Source: JAEXOD01 sp043805435
Lineage (GTDB): Bacteria; Bacteroidota; Ignavibacteria; Ignavibacteriales; Melioribacteraceae
DNA length: 64,000 bases
Assembly (NCBI GenBank): GCA_043805435.1
Contig: JAZDHY010000090.1
Coordinates: 5,680-69,679, forward strand
Reading direction: 5' to 3'
Shown: positions 26,311 through 33,954 of the stretch, piece by piece
Layout: every line of letters begins with the position of its first letter
Position numbering within the stretch: the first letter of the stretch is position 1
Notes under the pieces: generated by a model
What the model saw: the letters and a program-made list of their open reading frames with translations, nothing else
Told to the model about the DNA's origin: nothing
Databases searched by the model: none
Program-made: the position numbers and the translations under genes

Positions 26311-26336
26311 ACAAAAGGGGTTTTATCCCCTTTTGT
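26311..26336 (-). terminator. Terminator of the small HTH gene
   Basis: ACAAAAGGGG (26311-26320) pairs with CCCCTTTTGT (26327-26336). Read on the minus strand, the hairpin follows the stop at 26362 and is followed by GTTTTAAAT. Confidence 0.75.
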
Positions 26337-26361
26337 AAAAAACTGTCCCCCGATCCTAAAT

Positions 26362-26592
26362 TTATACAACTTTTTTAGGTCTTCCGGGTTTTTTAGGCAA
26401 AACTTCTTTAATTGCCTTTTTTACTTCATCTTTGTTCTTTAGGTCAACTTTTGCTTCAACAGCGCGGATATATTTCCTTACTGTTTTACGGTCGTGACCG
26501 GTTTCTTCAGCAATAGACTTAATGCTCTGTCCTTTGCTATACTTGCGAACGATGTCGCCTATTTCTTTTGAGGTAATTTGTGTAAATGCCAT
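26362..26592 (-). CDS. Small helix-turn-helix protein with AT-hook-like tail
   Basis: A 76-residue basic protein. ITSKEIGDIVRKYSKGQSIK followed by SIAEETGHDRKTVRKYIRA is a helix-turn-helix of the Sin resolvase/IstA type, and the C-terminus KKPGRPKKVV contains the GRP core of an AT-hook. It has its own ribosome site (AGGTGAG, 6 bp before the ATG) and terminator, so it is expressed alone and is not just a transposase fragment. It may be a nucleoid-type or regulatory DNA-binding protein; no target is known. Confidence 0.7.
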   Translation of the reverse strand: MAFTQITSKEIGDIVRKYSKGQSIKSIAEETGHDRKTVRKYIRAVEAKVDLKNKDEVKKAIKEVLPKKPGRPKKVV

Positions 26593-26727
26593 ATACTCAC
26601 CTGTAAGTTAGTTGTTATGTACAATGAATAATATAACTAAATCCATATATAAAAGTAAAGTAAAATTTTTCAGAAATTAATTATTTTTTTAAAAATAATG
26701 CACATTGGGAATGAAAGAAGCATTTTT

Positions 26728-27180
26728 TTATTCTTTTGAGGCTTTCTCTACCCAAATAACTTCCGGTTCAAGTATAATTTTACTTTTAATAGAATTAGAA
26801 ATTAAACAATAGTTTTCGGACTTATCAATAATTTTATAAGCTTTTTCAATATCTTTTTGGTTGATGATAGTTATGATCGGTTTAAGGGTAATTTCGGAAA
26901 TTAAAAACATACCATCAACTTTTTCAAGTTTACCAACGGCATCGGCCGTATAACTGCTAAATTCTAATTTAGAATTTTCGGCAATAGCTAAAAATGTTGT
27001 CATTAAGCATACATTTACTGAAGCAACAAATAAATGCTCGGGTGACCATGTGTTGGGTACTCCTTTAGGAAATTCGGGAGGAGTGGCAACCGTAATAGGG
27101 GTCATTTGACCTTCGTTTAATTCGCCAATTCGTCCCATTTTCCAATTTACATTTGTTTTATATAAAAATACATCTTCCAT
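26728..27180 (-). CDS. OsmC/Ohr-family peroxide-reducing protein
   Basis: A 150-residue protein with the two family cysteines: C58 in FVASVNVCLMTTFLA and C125 in SENYCLISNS. TWSPEHLFVAS before the first is typical of OsmC-like proteins. These act as thiol-dependent peroxidases on organic hydroperoxides in the cytoplasm. The gene lies 10 bp after the anti-sigma gene in the same operon, so it is a plausible output or partner of the sigma system. Confidence 0.88.
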   Translation of the reverse strand: MEDVFLYKTNVNWKMGRIGELNEGQMTPITVATPPEFPKGVPNTWSPEHLFVASVNVCLMTTFLAIAENSKLEFSSYTADAVGKLEKVDGMFLISEITLKPIITIINQKDIEKAYKIIDKSENYCLISNSIKSKIILEPEVIWVEKASKE

Positions 27181-27190
27181 AGCAGCCTCT

Positions 27191-27436
27191 TTATTCTTTA
27201 CATTCGTTAATATTTAAATACTCCATTAATTTATTGTGCATTTCTTCTGTAATCTCTTCGTTATAGTTTTTGTAAAACTCTATTGTGGTGTTAATAGAAT
27301 TAAGATAGCTTTTGCAGGTTTTACAATTATGCACATGTTCTTTTATTGCAATACATTTGGGCGAATTTAATTCTTCCCCTAGGTTTTGGCATAAATGATT
27401 AATTGCATCATTACATGTAATTTTAGTTTGTTCCAT
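27191..27436 (-). CDS. Putative zinc-binding anti-sigma factor (ZAS-like)
   Basis: An 81-residue soluble protein with the HXXXCXXC motif of zinc-type anti-sigma factors (HVHNCKTCKSYL) plus several extra cysteines (C8, C16, C28). It has no membrane helix. Its start overlaps the end of the ECF sigma gene by 14 bp, the usual arrangement for a sigma/anti-sigma pair. Loss of zinc or cysteine oxidation typically releases the sigma factor in this family, which would suit the adjoining OsmC gene. Identification rests on the motif and position. Confidence 0.75.
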   Translation of the reverse strand: MEQTKITCNDAINHLCQNLGEELNSPKCIAIKEHVHNCKTCKSYLNSINTTIEFYKNYNEEITEEMHNKLMEYLNINECKE

Positions 27437-27992
27437 GCTTCAAATACTCGTTTAATTCGTTTCTTAAAAAAGCGCGTGCACGATGCAGGCGCGATTTTAC
27501 GGCAGCAATGCTTAAATTAGTTATTTTACTTGTTTCTTCAGTCGAAAGCTCTTCAACATCGCGTAATAAAAACACAATTCTATATTCAGGAGACAGATTT
27601 TTAATTGCATTATCCAAATGTTTTTTTAGTTCGTTGTTTTCCATTATTTTATCGGGCACAACATTCCATTCGGCTATTTCCCCTTCGTTAATAATTTCAT
27701 TATTGTCATCATAAAGAGGGAAATTAAATTTTGAGCTGCTTCTGGCCTGCATTAAACAATGATTTGAAATTATAGTATATAACCATGTTGAAAGTTTTGA
27801 TTTGCCGCTAAACTGATTAAGTGATTTTACCATGCTTAAAAAAGTTTCCTGCATTGTGTTTTCGGCTTTATCTTTATTTCGGCAAATTTTAAACGCAAAA
27901 TTGTAAACAGTCTGTTCGTATTTTTTTACTAACTCGGCAAGAGCTTTTTGATCTCCGCTTTGTGCGTTTTTAATTAATGTTTCTTCTTCCAT
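27423..27992 (-). CDS. ECF-type RNA polymerase sigma factor
   Basis: A 189-residue sigma-70 family factor with region 2 (ALAELVKKYEQTVYNFAFKI, NTMQETFLSMVKSL) and region 4 (LSPEYRIVFLLRDVEELSTE followed by ETSKITNLSIAAVKSRLHRA). Regions 1.1 and 3 are lacking, which defines the extracytoplasmic function class. It is followed by the anti-sigma and OsmC genes and lies 35 bp downstream of the alkA-type gene. It probably drives a peroxide or thiol stress regulon, possibly autoregulated. Confidence 0.93.
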   Translation of the reverse strand: MEEETLIKNAQSGDQKALAELVKKYEQTVYNFAFKICRNKDKAENTMQETFLSMVKSLNQFSGKSKLSTWLYTIISNHCLMQARSSSKFNFPLYDDNNEIINEGEIAEWNVVPDKIMENNELKKHLDNAIKNLSPEYRIVFLLRDVEELSTEETSKITNLSIAAVKSRLHRARAFLRNELNEYLKHGTN

Positions 27993-28027
27993 TATATCAG
28001 ATGAAATTATTCTTAAAAGGTTGCAAA

Positions 28028-28639
28028 TTAATTATCTAAGTTTTTCCATATATATATACAAGCAATTGTATTAAAAGGGTTCCAATTATTTTCAAAAGAA
28101 ATTTTTTTTACCTCATTTTCTGTGGGTAAATTTTCTAAACAATATGTTTTTTGTACTCCTTTTCTTATTCCCAAGTCGTTAATAGGCAAAACATTCAACC
28201 TGCCAAGTGTAAATATTAAAAACATATGTGCCGTCCATATACCAATTCCTTTTACTTTAGTAAGTAGTTCAATTATTTCTTCGTCGGTTTTTTGGTCAAA
28301 ATTTTTAAGCACAAGTTGTTTGCTGGTAAGTTTACTACATAAATCTTTAACGTAAATGGTTTTAGCTCTAGAAAGACCTAGTTGTCTGATTGTCAAGTCT
28401 TCCGCTTCTAAAATTTCTTGCGGTTTGGGTTTTAAGCCAAAATGTTCGGTAAATCTTTTATTTATGCAATCCGCCGCTTTTACAGATAATTGCTGCCCAA
28501 TAATAGAATGTAATAAAGCATTTAAATAATTTCTATGCGGTTGTATATTGCATTTACCAAACTTTTTTATTATTGTTGATAACTGTTTATCATTATTAAT
28601 TAAATGTTGTATTCCTTGTTCAATTGTATCATTATTCAT
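28028..28639 (-). CDS. DNA-3-methyladenine glycosylase II (AlkA-type, HhH-GPD)
   Basis: A 203-residue base-excision repair enzyme. IIGQQLSVKAAD and the helix-hairpin-helix LTKVKGIGIWTAHMFLIFTL are followed by the GPD-type catalytic region with an aspartate (LPINDLGIRKG). It removes alkylated purines from DNA. It is first in a likely four-gene minus-strand unit with the sigma, anti-sigma and OsmC genes, linking alkylation repair with oxidative stress. Only 15 bp separate its start from the divergent sensor kinase gene. Confidence 0.9.
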   Translation of the reverse strand: MNNDTIEQGIQHLINNDKQLSTIIKKFGKCNIQPHRNYLNALLHSIIGQQLSVKAADCINKRFTEHFGLKPKPQEILEAEDLTIRQLGLSRAKTIYVKDLCSKLTSKQLVLKNFDQKTDEEIIELLTKVKGIGIWTAHMFLIFTLGRLNVLPINDLGIRKGVQKTYCLENLPTENEVKKISFENNWNPFNTIACIYIWKNLDN

Positions 28640-28654
28640 TAAATAAGCCTTAAA

Positions 28655-31354
28655 ATGGAAAATAAAATAACACTTACATTCAAAAATAACAAGTTACTTA
28701 AAAATTCGGATACTTCTAAATTAAATTTTAATCAGATTAAAGGAAAACTTGTTACTTTAAAAGAAGGTGAAATCCTTTACCGTGAAGGCGACCCTTCCGA
28801 GTACATTTATTTAATTGTTAGCGGCCAGGTTAAAGTTATTGCCAAAGACGAATTAGAAAATTCCCAATCATTAACATTAACGGAAAATGATTTTTTTGGG
28901 CATTTGGATTTTTATGAATCTACTTTTAGAAAAACAAGTGCTTTTGGAGCAAAAGATTGTTATTTGATAGCTGTTTCTAAAGCCGAAATGAATAATCTCC
29001 TTTGGCAGGATGCTATAATTTTACAGAATTTAAAAACCTTATGTTCTTTTTCTGAAAATAAAGATTTGGAAAAATCTGACGATTCCTTTAATAAAATTTT
29101 AAACGATAATATAATTGAAGATGATATAATTCTTGATGATGTAATTCAAGATTTGCCAAATTTTAATTCGTTTAATTTAGCAATGAATGATGACTTGGAA
29201 ATTACTCCAAATTTGGATGATGAAAAAAAATTATTCGATGAAAACTTAACTGCAGATATGGATAATTTTAAGTTGGATGATTTTAATAAACAAAACGAAT
29301 CGGAAAGTGGTAATATAGAACTTGTTGAACGGGAAGAACCAAATTTAACAGAGGTTTTTCCTGAGTTTGTTGACGATGAAGAACCGGAAAATATTGAAAT
29401 GAATTTTTCGGAAGATTTTTTAATTAACCAATTTAATACTTCCGGTTTTGTAAATGATGATAAACCGGATGAAATACAAACAAATCCGGTTTCTGAAGAA
29501 AACAAATCCGATTTTAGTATTAACAGCAATTTTTATAAGCAATTTGATTCAATTAATTCAGATAACGTATTGGAAAACTTACAAAATGATGAGTTGAATG
29601 TAAAAGAGGATAAATTTAGCCTTGAGGGATTTACCACAAACGAGTTTAAAATAAATGATAGCTATTCTTTAGAAAATACAGAAGGGCAGCTGGGGAATAA
29701 TTTTTTAAGTGATTTTAATAATACACAATTAAATAATTTTCCAAAAAGTTTTGACGAGTTTGACAAAACCGAGATAATTGATAATGCAAACACGCCGGCC
29801 GATTTAAATGATAGCGACTTATTTAATACAAATTTGGGAGCAATACGTTTTGAAGATGATGATATTATTAAACCTGAAGGCGATATTGAAGAATTAGAAC
29901 AAATGGAAGGGTTTAACAAAGAACAATTTCTAAAATCGGAATTTGAAGATTTATACAAAAATGAAGAAGTTTTACCCAATTATGAAGATAAAAATATTAA
30001 TTTTGAATTTTCTGCTTCAAACGAAGAGCCTAAAACTTTTGAATCGGCAGAAAAAATCGAACAGCGGAATGAAAATAATTTTGAAGAATTAATACCCGAA
30101 AAAATAAAAGAAGAATTACCAATTACAACAGTTGAAACAAACATACCTCAAGTACAAAATACTGATGGCGATAGAGCTGTTATGAATATTGAACAATTAA
30201 AAATGATACTTAAAGCTGCTCAGTTGGTAAGCTCAAAAATTAAATTGGATGACGTATTACAAAACATTGTTTCGGTTGCAACAAATCTAACAAATTGCGA
30301 TAGAGGTACTTTATACCTTGTTGATAAGGATAAAAACGAGATATGGTCTAAGGTTGCCATGGGCAACGAACTAAAGGAAATTCGTCTTAAAATTGGCGAT
30401 GGGGTTGCAGGCTGGGTAGCTAAAACAGGTGAAATTGTAAATATTTCAGATGCCCAAACAGACAGCCGTTTTAAATCTTCGTTTGACAAAACCAGCGGAT
30501 ACCAGACCAAAAGTATGATTTGTTTTCCTATTAAAAATGTTGAGGGGGAAATAATAGGTGTTCATCAGCTGTTAAACAGCCGTAATGGTAAGTTTAATAA
30601 ATTAGATGAAGAATTTTTAAATGCTATTTCAATTCATGCTTCCATCGCTTTAGAAAATGCCGAATTAGTTGAAAAACTTTTACAATTTGAAAGAATTTCC
30701 TCTCTTGGGAAAATGGCTAATTTTTTAATTCAAGATATTAAAAATCCTGTGTTAATCAGTAAAAAATACACCGAACACTTAAAGAACAAAAATCTTCCTC
30801 AAGATATTACCCGCATACTTGACATGATACTTGAACAACTAAATCAAGTTGCCGACTTAGTTTTAACAACTTCAAATTATTCCGAAAAAAACAAAGTATT
30901 ACGACAAATTAACACAAACATTATTTCTGTTTTAAATGATTATACTTCGCGTGTTGATGCTTTGGTGCGCAAAAAGAATTGTGCAATAGTAAATAGATTT
31001 GACGTAGATGCTATTGTAAGAGTAGACTTAAAAGAATTTTATCAGGGATATCAGCACATTATTAAAAATGCTACCGAAGCTATGCCTGACGGCGGTACAA
31101 TTACGGTTACTACAGAAAAAGAAAATAACTTTGTAAAAATCTCTATATCCGATAGCGGGCTTGGAATACCGGACAGTATTAAAGATAAAATATTTGATCC
31201 GTTTATGTCGCACGGCAAAAAAGAAGGGACCGGTCTTGGATTATCTATTACAAAAAAAATTATTCAAGAACATGGCGGGTCAATTTTTGCTTCAAGTTCA
31301 TTGGGACAAGGTTCAACATTTGTAATAAGACTGCCAATAACTCAAGATTTTTAA
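28655..31354 (+). CDS. cNMP-binding / GAF / ATPase sensor protein lacking the phospho-acceptor His
   Basis: An 899-residue protein. Order: cyclic nucleotide-binding domain (about 30-125, LKEGEILYREGDPSEYIYLI), a long acidic low-complexity linker (about 145-500), a GAF domain (about 515-665, CDRGTLYLVDKDKNEIW), a dimerisation helix pair and a HATPase domain. The H-box reads GKMANFLIQDIKNP with Gln at 693 (codon CAA at 30731) where histidine kinases have His. The ATP-binding boxes look intact (IIKNATEAMPDGG, DSGLGIPD, GTGLGLSI). It may therefore not autophosphorylate on His and may act as a pseudokinase or in a heterodimer. It starts 15 bp from the divergent repair gene and is 6 bp from miaA. 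Confidence 0.85.
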   Translation: MENKITLTFKNNKLLKNSDTSKLNFNQIKGKLVTLKEGEILYREGDPSEYIYLIVSGQVKVIAKDELENSQSLTLTENDFFGHLDFYESTFRKTSAFGAKDCYLIAVSKAEMNNLLWQDAIILQNLKTLCSFSENKDLEKSDDSFNKILNDNIIEDDIILDDVIQDLPNFNSFNLAMNDDLEITPNLDDEKKLFDENLTADMDNFKLDDFNKQNESESGNIELVEREEPNLTEVFPEFVDDEEPENIEMNFSEDFLINQFNTSGFVNDDKPDEIQTNPVSEENKSDFSINSNFYKQFDSINSDNVLENLQNDELNVKEDKFSLEGFTTNEFKINDSYSLENTEGQLGNNFLSDFNNTQLNNFPKSFDEFDKTEIIDNANTPADLNDSDLFNTNLGAIRFEDDDIIKPEGDIEELEQMEGFNKEQFLKSEFEDLYKNEEVLPNYEDKNINFEFSASNEEPKTFESAEKIEQRNENNFEELIPEKIKEELPITTVETNIPQVQNTDGDRAVMNIEQLKMILKAAQLVSSKIKLDDVLQNIVSVATNLTNCDRGTLYLVDKDKNEIWSKVAMGNELKEIRLKIGDGVAGWVAKTGEIVNISDAQTDSRFKSSFDKTSGYQTKSMICFPIKNVEGEIIGVHQLLNSRNGKFNKLDEEFLNAISIHASIALENAELVEKLLQFERISSLGKMANFLIQDIKNPVLISKKYTEHLKNKNLPQDITRILDMILEQLNQVADLVLTTSNYSEKNKVLRQINTNIISVLNDYTSRVDALVRKKNCAIVNRFDVDAIVRVDLKEFYQGYQHIIKNATEAMPDGGTITVTTEKENNFVKISISDSGLGIPDSIKDKIFDPFMSHGKKEGTGLGLSITKKIIQEHGGSIFASSSLGQGSTFVIRLPITQDF

Positions 31355-31360
31355 TTAAGG

Positions 31361-32264
31361 ATGAAACATAATTTAATTGTTCTTTTGGGGCCAACAGCTA
31401 CAGGGAAAACGAAACTTGGATCAAAATTAGCTTATTCTTTTAATGGAGAAATAATATCTGCCGATTCGCGTCAAGTATATAAAATGATGGATATTGGTAC
31501 AGGAAAAGACTTGGCTGATTATTGTGTTGGGGATGTTAAAATTTCTTATCACCTTATTGACGTGGTTGAACCATTTGATGAATTTGATTTATATAAATTT
31601 AACACTCTCTTTTATAATTTATTTAACAAAATAACGCTAAACAATAAAACCCCCTTTTTAATAGGGGGAACATCCTTGTATTTATATTCAATAATTAAGG
31701 GCTATAATTTAATACCGGTAAATTTTGAAAGTGACGAATATAAAACCCTTAACGGTTTGTCGGAAGAGGAATTAAAAAAAAAAATTGCTTCTGTTGGATA
31801 CAGGTTTACACAACACAACCGATTTAATAAATAAAGAAAGATTGATAAAAGCCATTTTAATAGCTAATGCAAAAAAAACAGGCACTTATAATCCTAATCC
31901 TCAAATAAATCCTTTAATAATAGGAATACAATTACCTCTTGAAATAATAAAACAAAGAATTACTGAAAGACTACAATTACGTTTTGCAAACGGCATGATT
32001 GACGAAGTAAAACAATTAATAGAAAAAGGAATAACGTTAAACAAACTCCTGTTTTTTGGACTTGAATATAAATATATAGGTTTGTATTTGTTCAATCAGT
32101 TGAACTATAACGATATGTACCAAAAACTTAATAGTGCAATTTATCAGTTTGCCCGTAAACAAGTTAAATGGTTTAGGAAAATGGAAAGAGAGGGTGTAAA
32201 AATTAATTGGATTGAAGGGGCAGATTTTGACAAGGCACATGAAATAATAAAAAATTGCTATTAA
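31361..32264 (+). pseudogene. miaA: miaA, tRNA dimethylallyltransferase, split by a frameshift at an A11 run
   Basis: The first frame (31361 to about 31784) gives the P-loop LLGPTATGKTKLG, SADSRQVYKMMDIGTGKD, YHLIDVVEPFDEFDLYKF and GGTSLYLYSIIKG. The second frame (31785-32264) continues LLLLDTGLHNTTDLINKERL and ends in the tRNA-binding part (FARKQVKWFRKME). The junction is a run of eleven A at 31774-31784; ten A would join the halves in frame as EELKKKLLLLD, giving the normal ~300 residues. MiaA adds the dimethylallyl group to A37 of UNN-reading tRNAs. Both halves look otherwise intact, so recent mutation, sequencing error or transcriptional slippage are all possible. Confidence 0.88.
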
Positions 32265-32281
32265 GGTTTTGCAGTATAAGT

Positions 32282-33598
32282 ATGAAAAATTCCCTCAATA
32301 TTGAAATAAACAAATATTTACTTAAATACAAAGCACCCGATTGGTTTATCTCCAATCCGCCAAAAGAAAAATTTTCTTGTATTATAGTTATTCCGGCTAT
32401 TTGCGAGCTTAAAAACATAACAAATTTAATTGAATCGTTAAATAAAAATAATAGAAAATATTTTAACGATACATTAATAATTTTTGTTATAAATAATTTA
32501 CAAAGCTCAAATGAAAAAATAAAAAGTGAAAATTATGCAACTATTAATTATTTAAATAAACTAGATAAATCACAAAACGAACAATTAAATATTGCGGTAA
32601 TTGATGCCTCAAGCAGCGGGAAAGAACTGCCTGAAAAAGACGGCGGCGTAGGTTTTGCACGTAAAATAGGAATGGATATTTCTTTAGATTATTTTGATTT
32701 TGCAAAGCAAAATAATTTAATGGTCTGTTTGGATGCTGATTGTTTGGTGGAGACAAATTATTTAGAAACTCTTCATAATTATAAAAATAAAAGTGTCGGT
32801 GCGGGTACAATTCCCTTTAGGCATATGTTTAGCGATATTGAAGAAGAAAAATATGCAATAGTATGCTATGAAATATTTTTATCATATTATGTTGCAGGAT
32901 TAATTTACGCCAATTCTCCTTTTGGATTTTTTTCCATTGGATCTACAATGGTCTGTAACCCCGAACTGTATATTAAAATTCAAGGGATGAATAAAAGAAA
33001 AGCCGCCGAAGATTTTTATTTTATGGAAAAACTTGCAAAACTTGTTAAAATAAAAATTTTAAAAGGCACATATGTATATCCTCAAGGAAGAACATCGTGG
33101 CGGGTACCTTTTGGAACAGGTCAAAGAATTACAAGGTATCTTACACATGAGCAAAATGAATACTTGTTATATGATCCGCAAATTTTTAATGTGCTTAAAG
33201 AGTGGAATAACGTTTTTTTGACTAACCAAATACAAACAAGCAACTTTTATTTAGAAAAAGCCAATCAAATTAATGCTCAATTAAATAAGTTTTTAATTAA
33301 TAATTCTTTTTCTGAGGCTTGGGACAAAATATTGTCAAATAACAAATCTGCCGACCAAATAAACAAACAAAAATATTTTTGGTTTGATAGTTTTAGGACC
33401 TTAAAATTAGTACATTATTTACGGGATTTCGCTTTTCCAAATAAAGCAATGTTTGTTGCGTTGGAGGAGTTTTTTTTTATTAGTAATATAAGCGGTCTGT
33501 TTAATTTACCGCCATTAATGCCAAATATCTCCGATCAACTGAAATATTTAGAAAAACTTAATCATTTTATAGAAAATAGCGGGCATATAATTAATTAA
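32282..33598 (+). CDS. Family 2-type glycosyltransferase
   Basis: I place the start at 32282 (MKNSLNIEINKYLLKYKAP), since the upstream frame from 32255 overlaps miaA and lacks family similarity; 438 residues result. The GT-A nucleotide-sugar fold is visible: FSCIIVIPAICELKNITNLI at the N-terminus, an insert, then the metal-binding LDADCLVETNYL (DXD type) and GMNKRKAAEDFYFMEKLAKL, the acceptor-side ED motif. No membrane helices, so it is cytoplasmic. Sugar and acceptor unknown. No ribosome site of note. Confidence 0.78.
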   Translation: MKNSLNIEINKYLLKYKAPDWFISNPPKEKFSCIIVIPAICELKNITNLIESLNKNNRKYFNDTLIIFVINNLQSSNEKIKSENYATINYLNKLDKSQNEQLNIAVIDASSSGKELPEKDGGVGFARKIGMDISLDYFDFAKQNNLMVCLDADCLVETNYLETLHNYKNKSVGAGTIPFRHMFSDIEEEKYAIVCYEIFLSYYVAGLIYANSPFGFFSIGSTMVCNPELYIKIQGMNKRKAAEDFYFMEKLAKLVKIKILKGTYVYPQGRTSWRVPFGTGQRITRYLTHEQNEYLLYDPQIFNVLKEWNNVFLTNQIQTSNFYLEKANQINAQLNKFLINNSFSEAWDKILSNNKSADQINKQKYFWFDSFRTLKLVHYLRDFAFPNKAMFVALEEFFFISNISGLFNLPPLMPNISDQLKYLEKLNHFIENSGHIIN

Positions 33599-33954
33599 CC
33601 GGCTATTTATTGCTAAATAATGCTAAAAATTAATTAAAATAGAAAATATTTATTTAATTTGTACTTTTAGATTTAATATTTGTATAAGTTTTTTGATAAT
33701 TATTTTAATTTTCTGATTTTTGTAAAAGAATTAAAAAAGGCTAGGAAAATTATTGTTTTACGCTGTTTTGTAAAACAAGTTTAAATGTACCCATTTAAAA
33801 TTTCCAAAACTGTAAATATTATTTATAGTTTTTACAGTTATGAAGGACAGCAAAGAGGGAGGAGGAGGTATTTTTAGATTAATGATGTTAGATGATGTGA
33901 TTTAGGGACTGTTAAAATGAAAATTTTGTTGACAAATGCGTTAAAGGTATAGAA
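33599..33954 (+). other. Intergenic leader with strong SD-like tract and two minute reading frames
   Basis: An unusual purine tract GAGGGAGGAGGAGG lies near 33855-33868. It is followed by an 8-codon frame (33882-33905, starting ATGATGTTAGATGATG) and a 12-codon frame (33917-33952, reading KILLTNALKV after Met) that ends 2 bp before the kinase start. They could be leader peptides for the signalling operon, or chance. Nothing else is seen in the gap. Confidence 0.35.

Noticed and set aside
28655..31354. Minus-strand Ser-rich frames inside the sensor gene (e.g. 29146-29529, 29662-29979)
   Set aside because: They mirror the Asp/Glu/Asn-rich linker of the real gene and have no ribosome sites.
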